Assembly: GCA_018238545.1 (NCBI GenBank)
Contig: JABCTC010000020.1
Coordinates: 1 to 64,000 of the forward strand
Direction of reading: 5' to 3'
From: Candidatus Heimdallarchaeota archaeon
GTDB lineage: Archaea > Asgardarchaeota > Heimdallarchaeia > Heimdallarchaeales > Heimdallarchaeaceae
DNA length: 64,000 bases
Below the pieces are notes generated by a model, which was not told the DNA's origin, searched no databases, and saw only the letters and a program-made list of their open reading frames with translations. The translations under genes and the position numbers were made by a program. Of the stretch, positions 28,756-38,088 are shown one piece after another (the first letter of the stretch is position 1; each line of letters opens with the position of its first letter).

Positions 28756-30723
28756 CTACTCTTCTCCTAAAGCTTGTATCATTGCAAGGATTTGCTTGTC
28801 TTCAAAGCCAAATTGGTTTATGGCACCATTCAAACATGCAGCTGCGCATGATCCACACCCCTTACATAGTGCTTCATTGACAGAAGCTACCTTGTAGGTA
28901 TTTCCAAATCTTTTAGTGTCTATCAAAGTGATTGCACTATAAGGACATGTTTCCACACAGACTCCGCAACCTCTACATAACATTTCATCAACATGAGCAA
29001 TGGTTGCTTCAACCTCTATCTCATCTTGAGCTATAATATTGCATGCTCTTACTGCAGCTCTTCCTGCTTGTGACACTGTCTCTGGGATATCTTTTGGTCC
29101 AGTTGCACACCCGGCAACGAATACTCCAGTAATTGAAGTTTCAACTGGTTTTAGTTTTGGGTGAGCTTCTTTGATGAATCCATTAATACCAAGAGAGAGC
29201 CTTAATACACTTGCTATATCTTTTGTTCCTTGACTTGGGATAATACCTGTTGCAAGCACAACTAAATCTGCATGTAGTTCGACTGTTTCAGCAGTTAGTG
29301 TATTTACACCTTTAACTAAAATCTCATCTCCATCTTGTATTAGTTCAGAAACTTTTCCTCTGATGTAAACAACTTTTGCTTCTTCTGCTGCTCTTTGATA
29401 AAACTCCTCGTAATCTTTTCCTCCAGTACGTATATCTATGTAGAAATTGACTGCGGTTCCATCACGTACTTCATGTTTGAACATTAAAGCTTGTTTAGTG
29501 GAATACATACAGCAGATTTTAGAGCAGTATGGTAAGTGCTTTGCCGGATCTCTTGAACCAGCACAGTGGATGAAGACAACGTTTTTCACCAATTTTCCGT
29601 CAGAAGGTCTTCTTAAAGCTCCGGTTGACGGTCCTCCTGGAGATATCAATCTCTCAAAATCTAGGCCTGTAATAACATCAGGTATATTGCCTTGTCCATA
29701 TTCTCCAAGATTTTCTATTGGGTATGTATCATATCCTGTAGCAACGACAATAGCACCAAACTCATCCTCAATTATCTCAGGTTTCATGTCAAAATCAATG
29801 GCTTCAGGGCCACAAACATCTTTGCATTTAGAGCATATGAGAGGGTCAATACCTAAACAATCGTCAGGATCAATAATATATGATGCGGGAATAGCTTGAG
29901 GAAATGCAATATAAATCGCTTTACGCGGCGATAAGTTCTGGTTGTACTCATCATGAGCAATAACAGGACAAACAGCAACACAATCATCACACATTGTACA
30001 TTTATCTTCAATTACATAGCGTGGTTTCTTCTTTATTTTAACTTCGAAATTACCAACATAACCGTCAACTTGTTCCACTTCAGCATTGGCAATTAGAGTG
30101 ATGTTAGGATTACGTCCTACATCAACCATTTTAGGACTCAGAATACATGCAGAACAATCTAATGTTGGAAAAGTCTTATCTAATTGAGCCATTTTTCCTC
30201 CAATGGATGAAGTTTTTTCAACAAGTGTTACTTGATAACCTGATCCTGCAATATCTAATGCTGCTTGTATTCCTGCAATTCCTGCTCCTATTACAAGTGC
30301 TTTGTGAGTAACTCCTACCTTTTTCCTATCCAAAGGTTCCATTAGAGCAGATCGCATAACAGAACTCTTTACTAATGATTTCGCTTTTTTAGTGCCTTTC
30401 TTTTTATCGTCATGAACCCATGAAACCTGTTCACGAATATTGACTATTTCTAGTGTATAAGGATTCAATCCCTTATCCTCAATCGCAGCTCTAAAAGTAG
30501 GTTCATGCATTCTGGGGGAACAAGCTGCAACTATTACTTTATCTAGTTTCAGTTCTTCAATATCCTTCTTAATAAGTTCTTGACCAGGATCAGCACACAT
30601 ATACTTGTAAACTCGACTGCTGGCTACATAAGGAAGAGATTTTGCATAATCTACTACCTTTTCAACATCAACAGTTGCAGATATATTTTTTCCACATTCA
30701 CAAACGTAAACACCTATGCGCAT
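28756..30723 (-). CDS. hdrA: HdrA-like heterodisulfide reductase subunit A
   Basis: MRIGVYVCECGKNIS...CSPRMHEPTFR...ALVIGAGIAGIQAALDIA...GGKMAQLDKTFPTLDCSACILSPKM, several 4Fe-4S motifs. Confidence 0.96.
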   Translation of the reverse strand: MRIGVYVCECGKNISATVDVEKVVDYAKSLPYVASSRVYKYMCADPGQELIKKDIEELKLDKVIVAACSPRMHEPTFRAAIEDKGLNPYTLEIVNIREQVSWVHDDKKKGTKKAKSLVKSSVMRSALMEPLDRKKVGVTHKALVIGAGIAGIQAALDIAGSGYQVTLVEKTSSIGGKMAQLDKTFPTLDCSACILSPKMVDVGRNPNITLIANAEVEQVDGYVGNFEVKIKKKPRYVIEDKCTMCDDCVAVCPVIAHDEYNQNLSPRKAIYIAFPQAIPASYIIDPDDCLGIDPLICSKCKDVCGPEAIDFDMKPEIIEDEFGAIVVATGYDTYPIENLGEYGQGNIPDVITGLDFERLISPGGPSTGALRRPSDGKLVKNVVFIHCAGSRDPAKHLPYCSKICCMYSTKQALMFKHEVRDGTAVNFYIDIRTGGKDYEEFYQRAAEEAKVVYIRGKVSELIQDGDEILVKGVNTLTAETVELHADLVVLATGIIPSQGTKDIASVLRLSLGINGFIKEAHPKLKPVETSITGVFVAGCATGPKDIPETVSQAGRAAVRACNIIAQDEIEVEATIAHVDEMLCRGCGVCVETCPYSAITLIDTKRFGNTYKVASVNEALCKGCGSCAAACLNGAINQFGFEDKQILAMIQALGEE

Positions 30724-30725
30724 CT

Positions 30726-31571
30726 TTACAAATCTCCTTCAAGGTTTTTTAACTGAGCATTTGAGAATACTGGGCCATCTTTGCAAACATAAAGATTACC
30801 AATATTGCATCGTCCACAAATTCCAACTCCGCATTTCATTCTCATTTCTAGAGTTGTAAATATTTGTTCATCTTTGAATCCTAATTCTAGTAAGTTTTGA
30901 ATAACAAATTTAATCATTATTGGGGGACCACAAGTTATTGCAATTGTATTTTTTGATGGGGGTTTAACTCTGAGCAGATTAGAAGGGACAAATCCCACGA
31001 ACTCTTCCCATCCTTCTTCTACTACATCAATAGAGAGATGCACGTTTACATCTTCACGTTTTTGTAGCTCAGCAAATTCATCCTTGAAACATAAATCATT
31101 TGATGTTCTTGCCCCATAGATAATATCTAGATTACCATATTGATCTCTATTTTTATCAGCAAGAGTATAGTTGGCTATGGATCTTAATGGTGCCATTCCG
31201 ATACCTCCTCCTATGAAAACAATATTCTTGTTTTTCCATCCTTCTACGTCAAAATGATTACCATAAGGTCCTCTTACACCCACTGTATCTCCCACTTCTG
31301 TTTCATGCAAGGCTGAAGTATTTATTCCTTGTTTCATCACACTTACTTCAAGATAATCTTTCTCTGTTGATGAGGATGAAATTGCAAACATGCTTTCACC
31401 TTTACCTAGCCTACTGATCATGACGCACTGACCAGGAACAAAATTGAACTCTTTTTGGATTTTTTTATCTTGCATTACTAACTTGAACGTCTTTATCGCT
31501 CTTTCTCCAGTAACCTCGACTTTTATCTTCTCAATAGTTGCCAACACAGGTTGGTATGGATTTTCTGTCAT
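30726..31571 (-). CDS. FAD/NAD-binding oxidoreductase, sulfhydrogenase gamma / AsrB-like
   Basis: FVPGQCVMISRLGKGESMFAISSS...GVRGPYGNHFDVEGWKNKNIVFIGGGIGMAPLRS...MKCGVGICGRCNIGNLYVCKDGPVFS. Confidence 0.9.
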   Translation of the reverse strand: MTENPYQPVLATIEKIKVEVTGERAIKTFKLVMQDKKIQKEFNFVPGQCVMISRLGKGESMFAISSSSTEKDYLEVSVMKQGINTSALHETEVGDTVGVRGPYGNHFDVEGWKNKNIVFIGGGIGMAPLRSIANYTLADKNRDQYGNLDIIYGARTSNDLCFKDEFAELQKREDVNVHLSIDVVEEGWEEFVGFVPSNLLRVKPPSKNTIAITCGPPIMIKFVIQNLLELGFKDEQIFTTLEMRMKCGVGICGRCNIGNLYVCKDGPVFSNAQLKNLEGDL

Positions 31572-32593
31572 AGTTCCATCTCACTTACTCGGTTCATTAA
31601 TTCAATAATATCTATATTTACAGGACAATATCTGATGCACCGACCACATCCTGTACATGCGATAACATCAGAATTTTTTGGAAAGTAACTGTATTTGCAA
31701 TAAAATCTATTTCTCACTCTATTCATTCTCGCTGGACGCGGATTATGTCCTGAAGTATGTATCGTATATTCAGGGAACATACATGAATCCCAGACACGAA
31801 TTCTAGCTCCTTTATCTAGCGTACCCTCATCAAGCATGTCAAAACATCGGCAAGTCATGCACAGATATGTGCAAGCTCCACATCCTATACATTTTTTAGC
31901 ATATTCTTCCCAAATTGGATGATCAAACATTTTATCCATTTTTTCTTCTATGCCCTCTACTTTCAAATTTCGTTTTATTAATCCGATTGCTTCTTGCTCT
32001 TTGGCATTCTTTGCTTCTATCTCCTTTGATGAAGCAGGTGAGAAAAATCTGCTGAAATCGTTAATAAAGTCCTTCCCCTTTTCAGTCATAACTTCTACTA
32101 AGTAGTTCTCTTCTATATCCGTAAATAGAATATCAACATATTTTCCAGAAGCAGGACTATCACCAAATGAAGTACAAAAACAACTTGAATCAGGTTGATT
32201 ACAGCTCAACCCAATTAAAACACTGTTGTCTCTATTGGCTTTGTATAAAGGATCAACAACATCACCAAAAAACACTGTATCAAGTATCCTAAAACCTTTA
32301 GCATCACAAGGTCTAATAGCAAAAATTGCTGTTTTTTCATTTCTAATTTCTTTAGGTTTAATAGTTCCTTTTGTACCAGGTTCCATTAGAAAGAGCGTTT
32401 CAGTTTGATTGAACAATATTGCTTTGGGGGGCATTCTAGAATTTAAATAAGATAAATCCATCTCTGAATAATCTTTTATAATATTGAAACCAGAAAATCC
32501 ATTCTCCTCTGTGGGAGCGAATAATCTGTAGCTTTTTACTATAGTATTGATGATTTCCGGGAATTTTTCTTTTGATATTATTAGACTTTCCAT
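31568..32593 (-). CDS. 4Fe-4S dicluster protein, sulfhydrogenase beta / AsrA-like
   Basis: IFAIRPCDAKGFRILDTVFFGDVVDPLYKANRDNSVLIGLSCNQPDSSCFCTSFG...CIGCGACTYLCMTCRCFDM...CTGCGRCIRYCPVNIDI. Confidence 0.9.
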   Translation of the reverse strand: MESLIISKEKFPEIINTIVKSYRLFAPTEENGFSGFNIIKDYSEMDLSYLNSRMPPKAILFNQTETLFLMEPGTKGTIKPKEIRNEKTAIFAIRPCDAKGFRILDTVFFGDVVDPLYKANRDNSVLIGLSCNQPDSSCFCTSFGDSPASGKYVDILFTDIEENYLVEVMTEKGKDFINDFSRFFSPASSKEIEAKNAKEQEAIGLIKRNLKVEGIEEKMDKMFDHPIWEEYAKKCIGCGACTYLCMTCRCFDMLDEGTLDKGARIRVWDSCMFPEYTIHTSGHNPRPARMNRVRNRFYCKYSYFPKNSDVIACTGCGRCIRYCPVNIDIIELMNRVSEMEL

Positions 32594-32602
32594 TTCTTCA
32601 CT

Positions 32603-33586
32603 TCACTTTATGAATTCTTCGGGATCATCAGGATTGAAGCTACCAAGCAATGGTTTGGCATCAATATCCAGTCCTGGTGTATATTCAAACATTTCTTTTA
32701 CTTCTTCCCCTAACTTTTTGTTTAATTCCATTAAGGGTATGTCCATTGGGCAAGCGTTTTCACATGCTCCACATCCTACACATCTCCCCGCTAGGTGATA
32801 CGCTCGCATGATATTCCATGCAGTATTTTCAGAAAGATTAACAGATCTCCTAATCCATTGTGGTTCCAGTAAATCAGCCATACATGTACTACAATAGCAT
32901 AATGGACAAGCTTCTCTACAAGCATAACAACGGATACATCTTTGAAATTGCTTTTCCCAATATTCCCATCTATTTTCTAAAGTTGCTTCTTCCAATTTTT
33001 TTATTCCTTCGTATTCTGCTTTGGGATTAACTTCAACTTCTTCTCCGATCATAACATCATATAATACGGGATTTGGATACCCACAAGTTTTACAGACTTC
33101 AGCTAAGAGTTCTTGTTTTGGAATTTTATGCTCTTTTCCTTCAACTGTAAAAACATATTCATCATTAATTTCATCTATTTCAGTAATTTCTGATTGGTTT
33201 GGAAATCTCTTCTCTATCTCTTTTTGATCAATTACACCTGGGCATGGAATACCTATTAATACAACCTCTTCTCTTTTCATTCCATTTTCCTGAATGATTT
33301 GAACAATTGCTCTTGAATCGCATCCTTTTACAACGATACCTATTTTTCTCTTATCTTCTTCTTCTCCTCTTTTCAGAGGTAGTTTTTCTTCCTTAAGTGG
33401 ATATTTCGCTAGATTTTTGTTACATAGAGGAGTAAAAATGAATTCTTCAACATCTTTAGGAGTATATGCGAATGCTGCACTTGTCTGAAATCCGTATGAT
33501 CCTTTTTTATAGCCAATAATATACTTAACATCTTTTCTTGCAAGTGTTTCTTTGGCAACTTCAACAAGTTTTTTCTGATCTACCAT
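32603..33586 (-). CDS. 4Fe-4S protein with FrhB-like N-terminal region
   Basis: GIVVKGCDSRAIVQIIQENGMKREEVVLIGIPCPGVID...CIRCYACREACPLCYC...CVGCGACENACPMDIPL. Confidence 0.85.
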   Translation of the reverse strand: MVDQKKLVEVAKETLARKDVKYIIGYKKGSYGFQTSAAFAYTPKDVEEFIFTPLCNKNLAKYPLKEEKLPLKRGEEEDKRKIGIVVKGCDSRAIVQIIQENGMKREEVVLIGIPCPGVIDQKEIEKRFPNQSEITEIDEINDEYVFTVEGKEHKIPKQELLAEVCKTCGYPNPVLYDVMIGEEVEVNPKAEYEGIKKLEEATLENRWEYWEKQFQRCIRCYACREACPLCYCSTCMADLLEPQWIRRSVNLSENTAWNIMRAYHLAGRCVGCGACENACPMDIPLMELNKKLGEEVKEMFEYTPGLDIDAKPLLGSFNPDDPEEFIK

Positions 33587-34005
33587 TCGTTCTTCCTCCT
33601 AATTTTAGTGTTAGGTCCTAATTTTCTAATTTCTTCAGTTACCTCATCAACAACATCAGCGAACTTTCTTCCTTCAGCTGCAGAAACCCATGCCATCTTA
33701 ACCCTCTCTGGGTTAATTCCCATGAATTCAAGCAATTTTTTCATAACAGATATTCTTCTTCTTGCAAGATAGTTTCCGTGTTGATAATGACAATCGCCTG
33801 GATGGCAACCACCAATTAAAACTCCATCAGCACCTTGTTGTAATGCATTAATAACAAACATAGGGTTAACTCTTCCTGAACACATAACCCGAATAACTTT
33901 GACATTGTGTGAGTATTGAATCCTGCTAGTACCAGCGAGGTCGGCTCCTGCATATGAGCACCAGTTGCACAAGAAACCAATAATATTAGGTTCGAAATCT
34001 TCCAT
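33580..34005 (-). CDS. mvhD: MvhD-like hydrogenase/heterodisulfide reductase delta subunit
   Basis: MEDFEPNIIGFLCNWCSYAGADLAGTSRIQYSHNVKVIRVMCSGRVNPMFVINALQQGADGVLIGGCHPGDCHYQHGNYLARRR. Internal ATG at 34005 preferred over the ORF-track start at 34074, which overlaps korC. Confidence 0.93.
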   Translation of the reverse strand: MEDFEPNIIGFLCNWCSYAGADLAGTSRIQYSHNVKVIRVMCSGRVNPMFVINALQQGADGVLIGGCHPGDCHYQHGNYLARRRISVMKKLLEFMGINPERVKMAWVSAAEGRKFADVVDEVTEEIRKLGPNTKIRRKNEW

Positions 34006-34039
34006 CGTTATACGCCTAATTCCATGTATTTTTGAATAA

Positions 34040-34579
34040 TCATTTGTGATTCTTTCCCTTTTCGAAAGCAACAAGATTTTTCTCGATGAACCTTGCTCGC
34101 ACCTTCGCTTTCATGACTTGAACAAAAGCCTCTTCAGAGAAAAGATCAGTGTTGGCACATACAAAACCTAACATCGCTATATTAGCATATAAACGACTTC
34201 CAAGAGTTTCTGCTATTGCGGTTGCGGGTATTTTGTGAATTTTGCTGGCTTTCTTTGCATGGTCATCTAAAGTTACAAGGTTTTCCTCAACAAAGATAAT
34301 TCCACCTTCTTTCAAACGGGGGATATATTTGTGATAAGCTTCTTCAGACATTACAACAAAATAATCAAATGCTGTAGATTTAGGATAATCAATGGTTTGA
34401 GTATCAATCACAACATCACAACTACTAGCTCCTCCTCTGCTTTCAGGACCATAACTCTGTGTCATTACTGAATTCTTACCTTCTTCGTGAAGACTAATGA
34501 CTTCTCCAACAAGCCTTCCCATGAGAGCAATTCCTTGCCCACCAAATCCAGCAAAACGAATTTCTATTCTGTCACTCAT
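34040..34579 (-). CDS. korC: 2-oxoacid:ferredoxin oxidoreductase gamma subunit
   Basis: IRFAGFGGQGIALMGRLVGEVISLHEEGKNSVMTQSYGPESRGGASSCDVVI. Confidence 0.93.
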   Translation of the reverse strand: MSDRIEIRFAGFGGQGIALMGRLVGEVISLHEEGKNSVMTQSYGPESRGGASSCDVVIDTQTIDYPKSTAFDYFVVMSEEAYHKYIPRLKEGGIIFVEENLVTLDDHAKKASKIHKIPATAIAETLGSRLYANIAMLGFVCANTDLFSEEAFVQVMKAKVRARFIEKNLVAFEKGKNHK

Positions 34580-34581
34580 TT

Positions 34582-35451
34582 TTATGCCCCCTTATCTTTA
34601 GATGCTGTCGACATTCTTTGAATGCTAAGTAAATTGTCAGTCAAAGTTGGTTTATCATGAATATCTACAAATTTACCTACAATAATTGGTCCTTCCTTGC
34701 CAATTGCGACTTTTTCTGTATCTATTCCGTGTTCAATCACTGATCGTTCCTTAAATGCTTCTAATATTGCTATCCCTTCTCTTAATTGGTTTCTTCTACC
34801 ATAAGTTGTTGGACATGCACCTAATACCTCAACAAAAGAGAACCCTTGGTGATTGATTGCTTCAACAAAAGATTCTTTCACTCTTCTGACATCTAAGGCT
34901 GTCCATCTTGCAATATAAGTAGCCCCGCATGACTTCACTAGTTCTGGCAAATTGAAAGGTTCCTCGATATTACCATAGGGGGCAGTAGTCTGAACTTGAC
35001 CTTTATATGAAGTAGGCCCCACTTGTCCACCAGTCATACCATATTGAAAATTGTTTACGCAAATAACTGTGATGTTAGCATTTCTTCTTGCTGCGTGAAT
35101 CAGATGATTTCCACCTATTGAAGCGAGATCTCCATCACCTGAGATGACAATAATTTTTCTGTTGGGGTCAGTTAGACCAAGACCAATAGCAAAAGGTATT
35201 GCTCTCCCATGTGTTGTGTGGAAAGAATCGAAATTCAAATATCCTGCTGTTCGACCGGTACATCCAATACCTGAGATAACTGCAATATTTTTTTGTTCTA
35301 TTCCTGATTCTTTTATTGCTTCTATTATCACTGTCATGACTGAACCCAAACTACATCCGGGACACCAAATGTGTGGTATTCTCCCCTTCCTTAGATAACC
35401 ATCAAGAGGGTGTTCCTCTGCTTCTATCAAACCAATTTCTTCTTCGGTCAT
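34582..35451 (-). CDS. korB: 2-oxoacid:ferredoxin oxidoreductase beta subunit (TPP-binding)
   Basis: IWCPGCSLGSVMTVIIEAI...SGIGCTGRTAGYLNFDSFHTTHGRAIPFAIGLGLTDPNRKIIVISGDGDLASIGGNHLIHAARRN. Confidence 0.94.
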   Translation of the reverse strand: MTEEEIGLIEAEEHPLDGYLRKGRIPHIWCPGCSLGSVMTVIIEAIKESGIEQKNIAVISGIGCTGRTAGYLNFDSFHTTHGRAIPFAIGLGLTDPNRKIIVISGDGDLASIGGNHLIHAARRNANITVICVNNFQYGMTGGQVGPTSYKGQVQTTAPYGNIEEPFNLPELVKSCGATYIARWTALDVRRVKESFVEAINHQGFSFVEVLGACPTTYGRRNQLREGIAILEAFKERSVIEHGIDTEKVAIGKEGPIIVGKFVDIHDKPTLTDNLLSIQRMSTASKDKGA

Positions 35452-36614
35452 TTTGTTCGCCTCTCTATTTCTTCTACTATTTCTGTGGGAGTATGAATGG
35501 CTCCGCCTAGTTTGAATAAACCGTGAACCTTTGATTTTCCTTCAACAGCTCGTTGAACTTCTCGTGTAACTTGACCTGAATTTATTTCTGTAATGAAAAT
35601 AGCTTTAACCTTTGAAGCTATTTGTGCTATTTGTTCATCTGGAAATGGCCAAATAGTAATTAATCTCAAATAACCAACTTTTAGACCTTTTTTTCGGGCA
35701 AGATTAACTGCTCCCTTAGCAGCTCTTGAACTAATACCGAAAGAGATAATGACAAACTCAGCATCATCAAGCATGTACTCTTCAAGCTTGATTATTTTAT
35801 CTTTGTTTTTTCTAATTTTATCTAAAAGTCGTGTAAGTAGAACTTCTTGCGAGTTCACGTCTAAAGCGGGATATCCTCTTTCATCGTGTGTCAAACCTGT
35901 TGCCATTACATTATAACCCTCACCAGCAACAGCCATTGGAGGTATCAAGTCATCATCTGCTTTGTAGGGTAGATGACCTTCAGCTTCATCTGTTGGTTTC
36001 TTTCTGTTGACAATTTCAATTTTATCTGCTTCAGGAATAACTAGTTTTTCGCTCATGTGACCTATAGTTTCATCCATTAATATCGTTACAGGAACTCGGT
36101 ACTCTTCAGCTAGATTAAATGCTGTAACAGCAAGATCAAAGCATTCCTGTACACTATTTGGAGATAGTGCGATAATTTCATAGTCTCCATGACTTCCCCA
36201 TCTTGCTTGTTGGATATCCTGTTGACCTACTAAGGTTGGTAATCCGGTAGATGGTCCACCACGTTGAACATTTACGATAACACAAGGTGTTTCCGTCATA
36301 ATTCCTAAACCAATGTTTTCCAACATTAAGGAATAACCTGGTCCAGAAGTAGCAGTCATCGATTTCCAACCACCCCAACTTGCACCCAAAATTGAAGCTA
36401 TTGAAGCAATTTCATCCTCAAATTGTACAAAATGTCCATTAGATTGAGGCAATTTGATTGACATATGTTCTGCAACTTCAGAGCTTGGTGTTATAGGATA
36501 CCCACCAAAAAATTTACATCCAGCAGCAAGTGATCCTTCAGCTACTGCTAAATTTCCACTAGTGAAAAATTCACCAGTATTAACCATTGGCGCATTTATT
36601 TTTTTATCACTCAA
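35448..36614 (-). CDS. korA: 2-oxoacid:ferredoxin oxidoreductase alpha subunit
   Basis: GEFFTSGNLAVAEGSLAAGCKFFGGYPITPSSEVAEHMS...FVQFEDEIASIASILGASWGGWKSMTATSGPGYSLMLENIG. Confidence 0.94.
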   Translation of the reverse strand: MSDKKINAPMVNTGEFFTSGNLAVAEGSLAAGCKFFGGYPITPSSEVAEHMSIKLPQSNGHFVQFEDEIASIASILGASWGGWKSMTATSGPGYSLMLENIGLGIMTETPCVIVNVQRGGPSTGLPTLVGQQDIQQARWGSHGDYEIIALSPNSVQECFDLAVTAFNLAEEYRVPVTILMDETIGHMSEKLVIPEADKIEIVNRKKPTDEAEGHLPYKADDDLIPPMAVAGEGYNVMATGLTHDERGYPALDVNSQEVLLTRLLDKIRKNKDKIIKLEEYMLDDAEFVIISFGISSRAAKGAVNLARKKGLKVGYLRLITIWPFPDEQIAQIASKVKAIFITEINSGQVTREVQRAVEGKSKVHGLFKLGGAIHTPTEIVEEIERRTK

Positions 36615-36942
36615 CTTCCATTTCCTCCTCTTCTACAGGTTTTTTGACAAAAATAGCGAATTCAGGACATATTAGTTCACAGAAATGACATTCAGTACAG
36701 TTCTCGAATGTTTTTCCTTCAATAAGTCTTGGTGGATGATATCCCTTCTCGTTGATTTCATCGGATAATTCCAGTATTTCTTCTGGGCAAAATTCTATAC
36801 ACCACCTACATTCTTTGCATCTAGAAGAAATAATGTGAATCTCAGGTGTAACTATTTTCCATTCTTTAATATCTACAAAAGCAGGCCATTCTGCTTTTTT
36901 CTTTTTCCGATCAAAACTATAGTTCATCAATGAATCCCGCAA
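36607..36942 (-). CDS. korD: 2-oxoacid:ferredoxin oxidoreductase delta (ferredoxin) subunit
   Basis: CKECRWCIEFCPEEIL...CTECHFCELICPEFAIFV immediately before and overlapping korA. Confidence 0.9.
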   Translation of the reverse strand: MRDSLMNYSFDRKKKKAEWPAFVDIKEWKIVTPEIHIISSRCKECRWCIEFCPEEILELSDEINEKGYHPPRLIEGKTFENCTECHFCELICPEFAIFVKKPVEEEEMEVE

Positions 36943-37363
36943 ACCACTAATTAATTTCAGTTTGAGGGAACAAATATTCGACTCTTATAAGTTTTGTTAA
37001 AAGGACACGAATTTCCTCTTTTAATTGAGTAAAATCAATTGTGAGCCATTTTACTATTTTGTATTCTACTGTCCTCATATATAAAGGATTGACCTTAGAC
37101 GAATTGTGACATTTTTGTCGTTACTTGCTTTTTTTCGACTGTGCAAACTATAAACAACTTGCCATTTTTGTTATAAAATGAAATCTTTTTTGAAAATCTT
37201 GTATATTTTGCCATTTATTAGTTATTGAAATGAATTTAATGTTCCTTTTAATTCACCATCAAATGTTTTTCATGATTTGTACTTTTAAATCAAATTATTG
37301 CAAGAAGAATAATAACAAATTGTACTAGAATTAGAGAAATATTAAAGAGTTATAAAGGAATAT

Positions 37364-38020
37364 TTGTATCTGTTGAAAATGTTGTCAAGAGATTTATCTA
37401 TAACAATCATGGGAAATACCGGGGTAGGGAAAAGTACTTTGATTAAACGTCTTAAAGGGGAATCTGTTGAAGATATCAGCCCCACAACTAATATAGAGGT
37501 TCATGAAAAAACTATCCGATTGAAGAGTCAGTCATACAAGTCTGCATTTAGTCTTGAGAAATATCGTAGCTATAAGGTATTAGCCGTTGACTGTCCTGGG
37601 GATATGAGTTTGTGGCCATACTGGAAGAAAGCTTTAGTAGACTATAAAACGCATGGAATTATCTTCATTATTGACCCCACTCAAGATGCGAAGATTCAGA
37701 TTGATGCTCTCACACAAGTTTCAAATTACTACTTAATGACACTTGATGATGATGTTGTTAAGGCTGAAAGAAAAGCTAGAAAAGAGAAAGCCATCTTTTT
37801 CTTAGTTGTTAATAAAATAGATTTGTTAGATAACAGCAAAGGAAAAGCTGATCAATTGTTACGTGACTATTACCAAACTGCGTGGAATCATCTTAAAGAA
37901 AGATATCCTAAGAGCGGTCATTATTGGGAAGCTATTTCAGCAATTGATGAATCTGAAGAAATGTATTCTATTATTGATGGTATTTTTGAAACTATAAAGC
38001 GAGAAATTTATGGTGACTAA
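37364..38020 (+). CDS. Arf/Ras-like small GTPase
   Basis: G1 GNTGVGKST, G3-like VDCPGDMSLWPYWKKAL, G4 NKID, ~218 aa. Confidence 0.85.
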   Translation: MYLLKMLSRDLSITIMGNTGVGKSTLIKRLKGESVEDISPTTNIEVHEKTIRLKSQSYKSAFSLEKYRSYKVLAVDCPGDMSLWPYWKKALVDYKTHGIIFIIDPTQDAKIQIDALTQVSNYYLMTLDDDVVKAERKARKEKAIFFLVVNKIDLLDNSKGKADQLLRDYYQTAWNHLKERYPKSGHYWEAISAIDESEEMYSIIDGIFETIKREIYGD

Positions 38021-38088
38021 TCTCCCCTAATTTCAAGCTAAGAGAGAAAAGTTTTTTTATCGTTTTTTTTCCTTGGATAAGTGATAGT

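Noticed and set aside
33580-34074. ORF-track start for MvhD at 34074
   Set aside because: It would overlap korC by 35 nt with a non-conserved extension; the internal ATG at 34005 matches the family start better.
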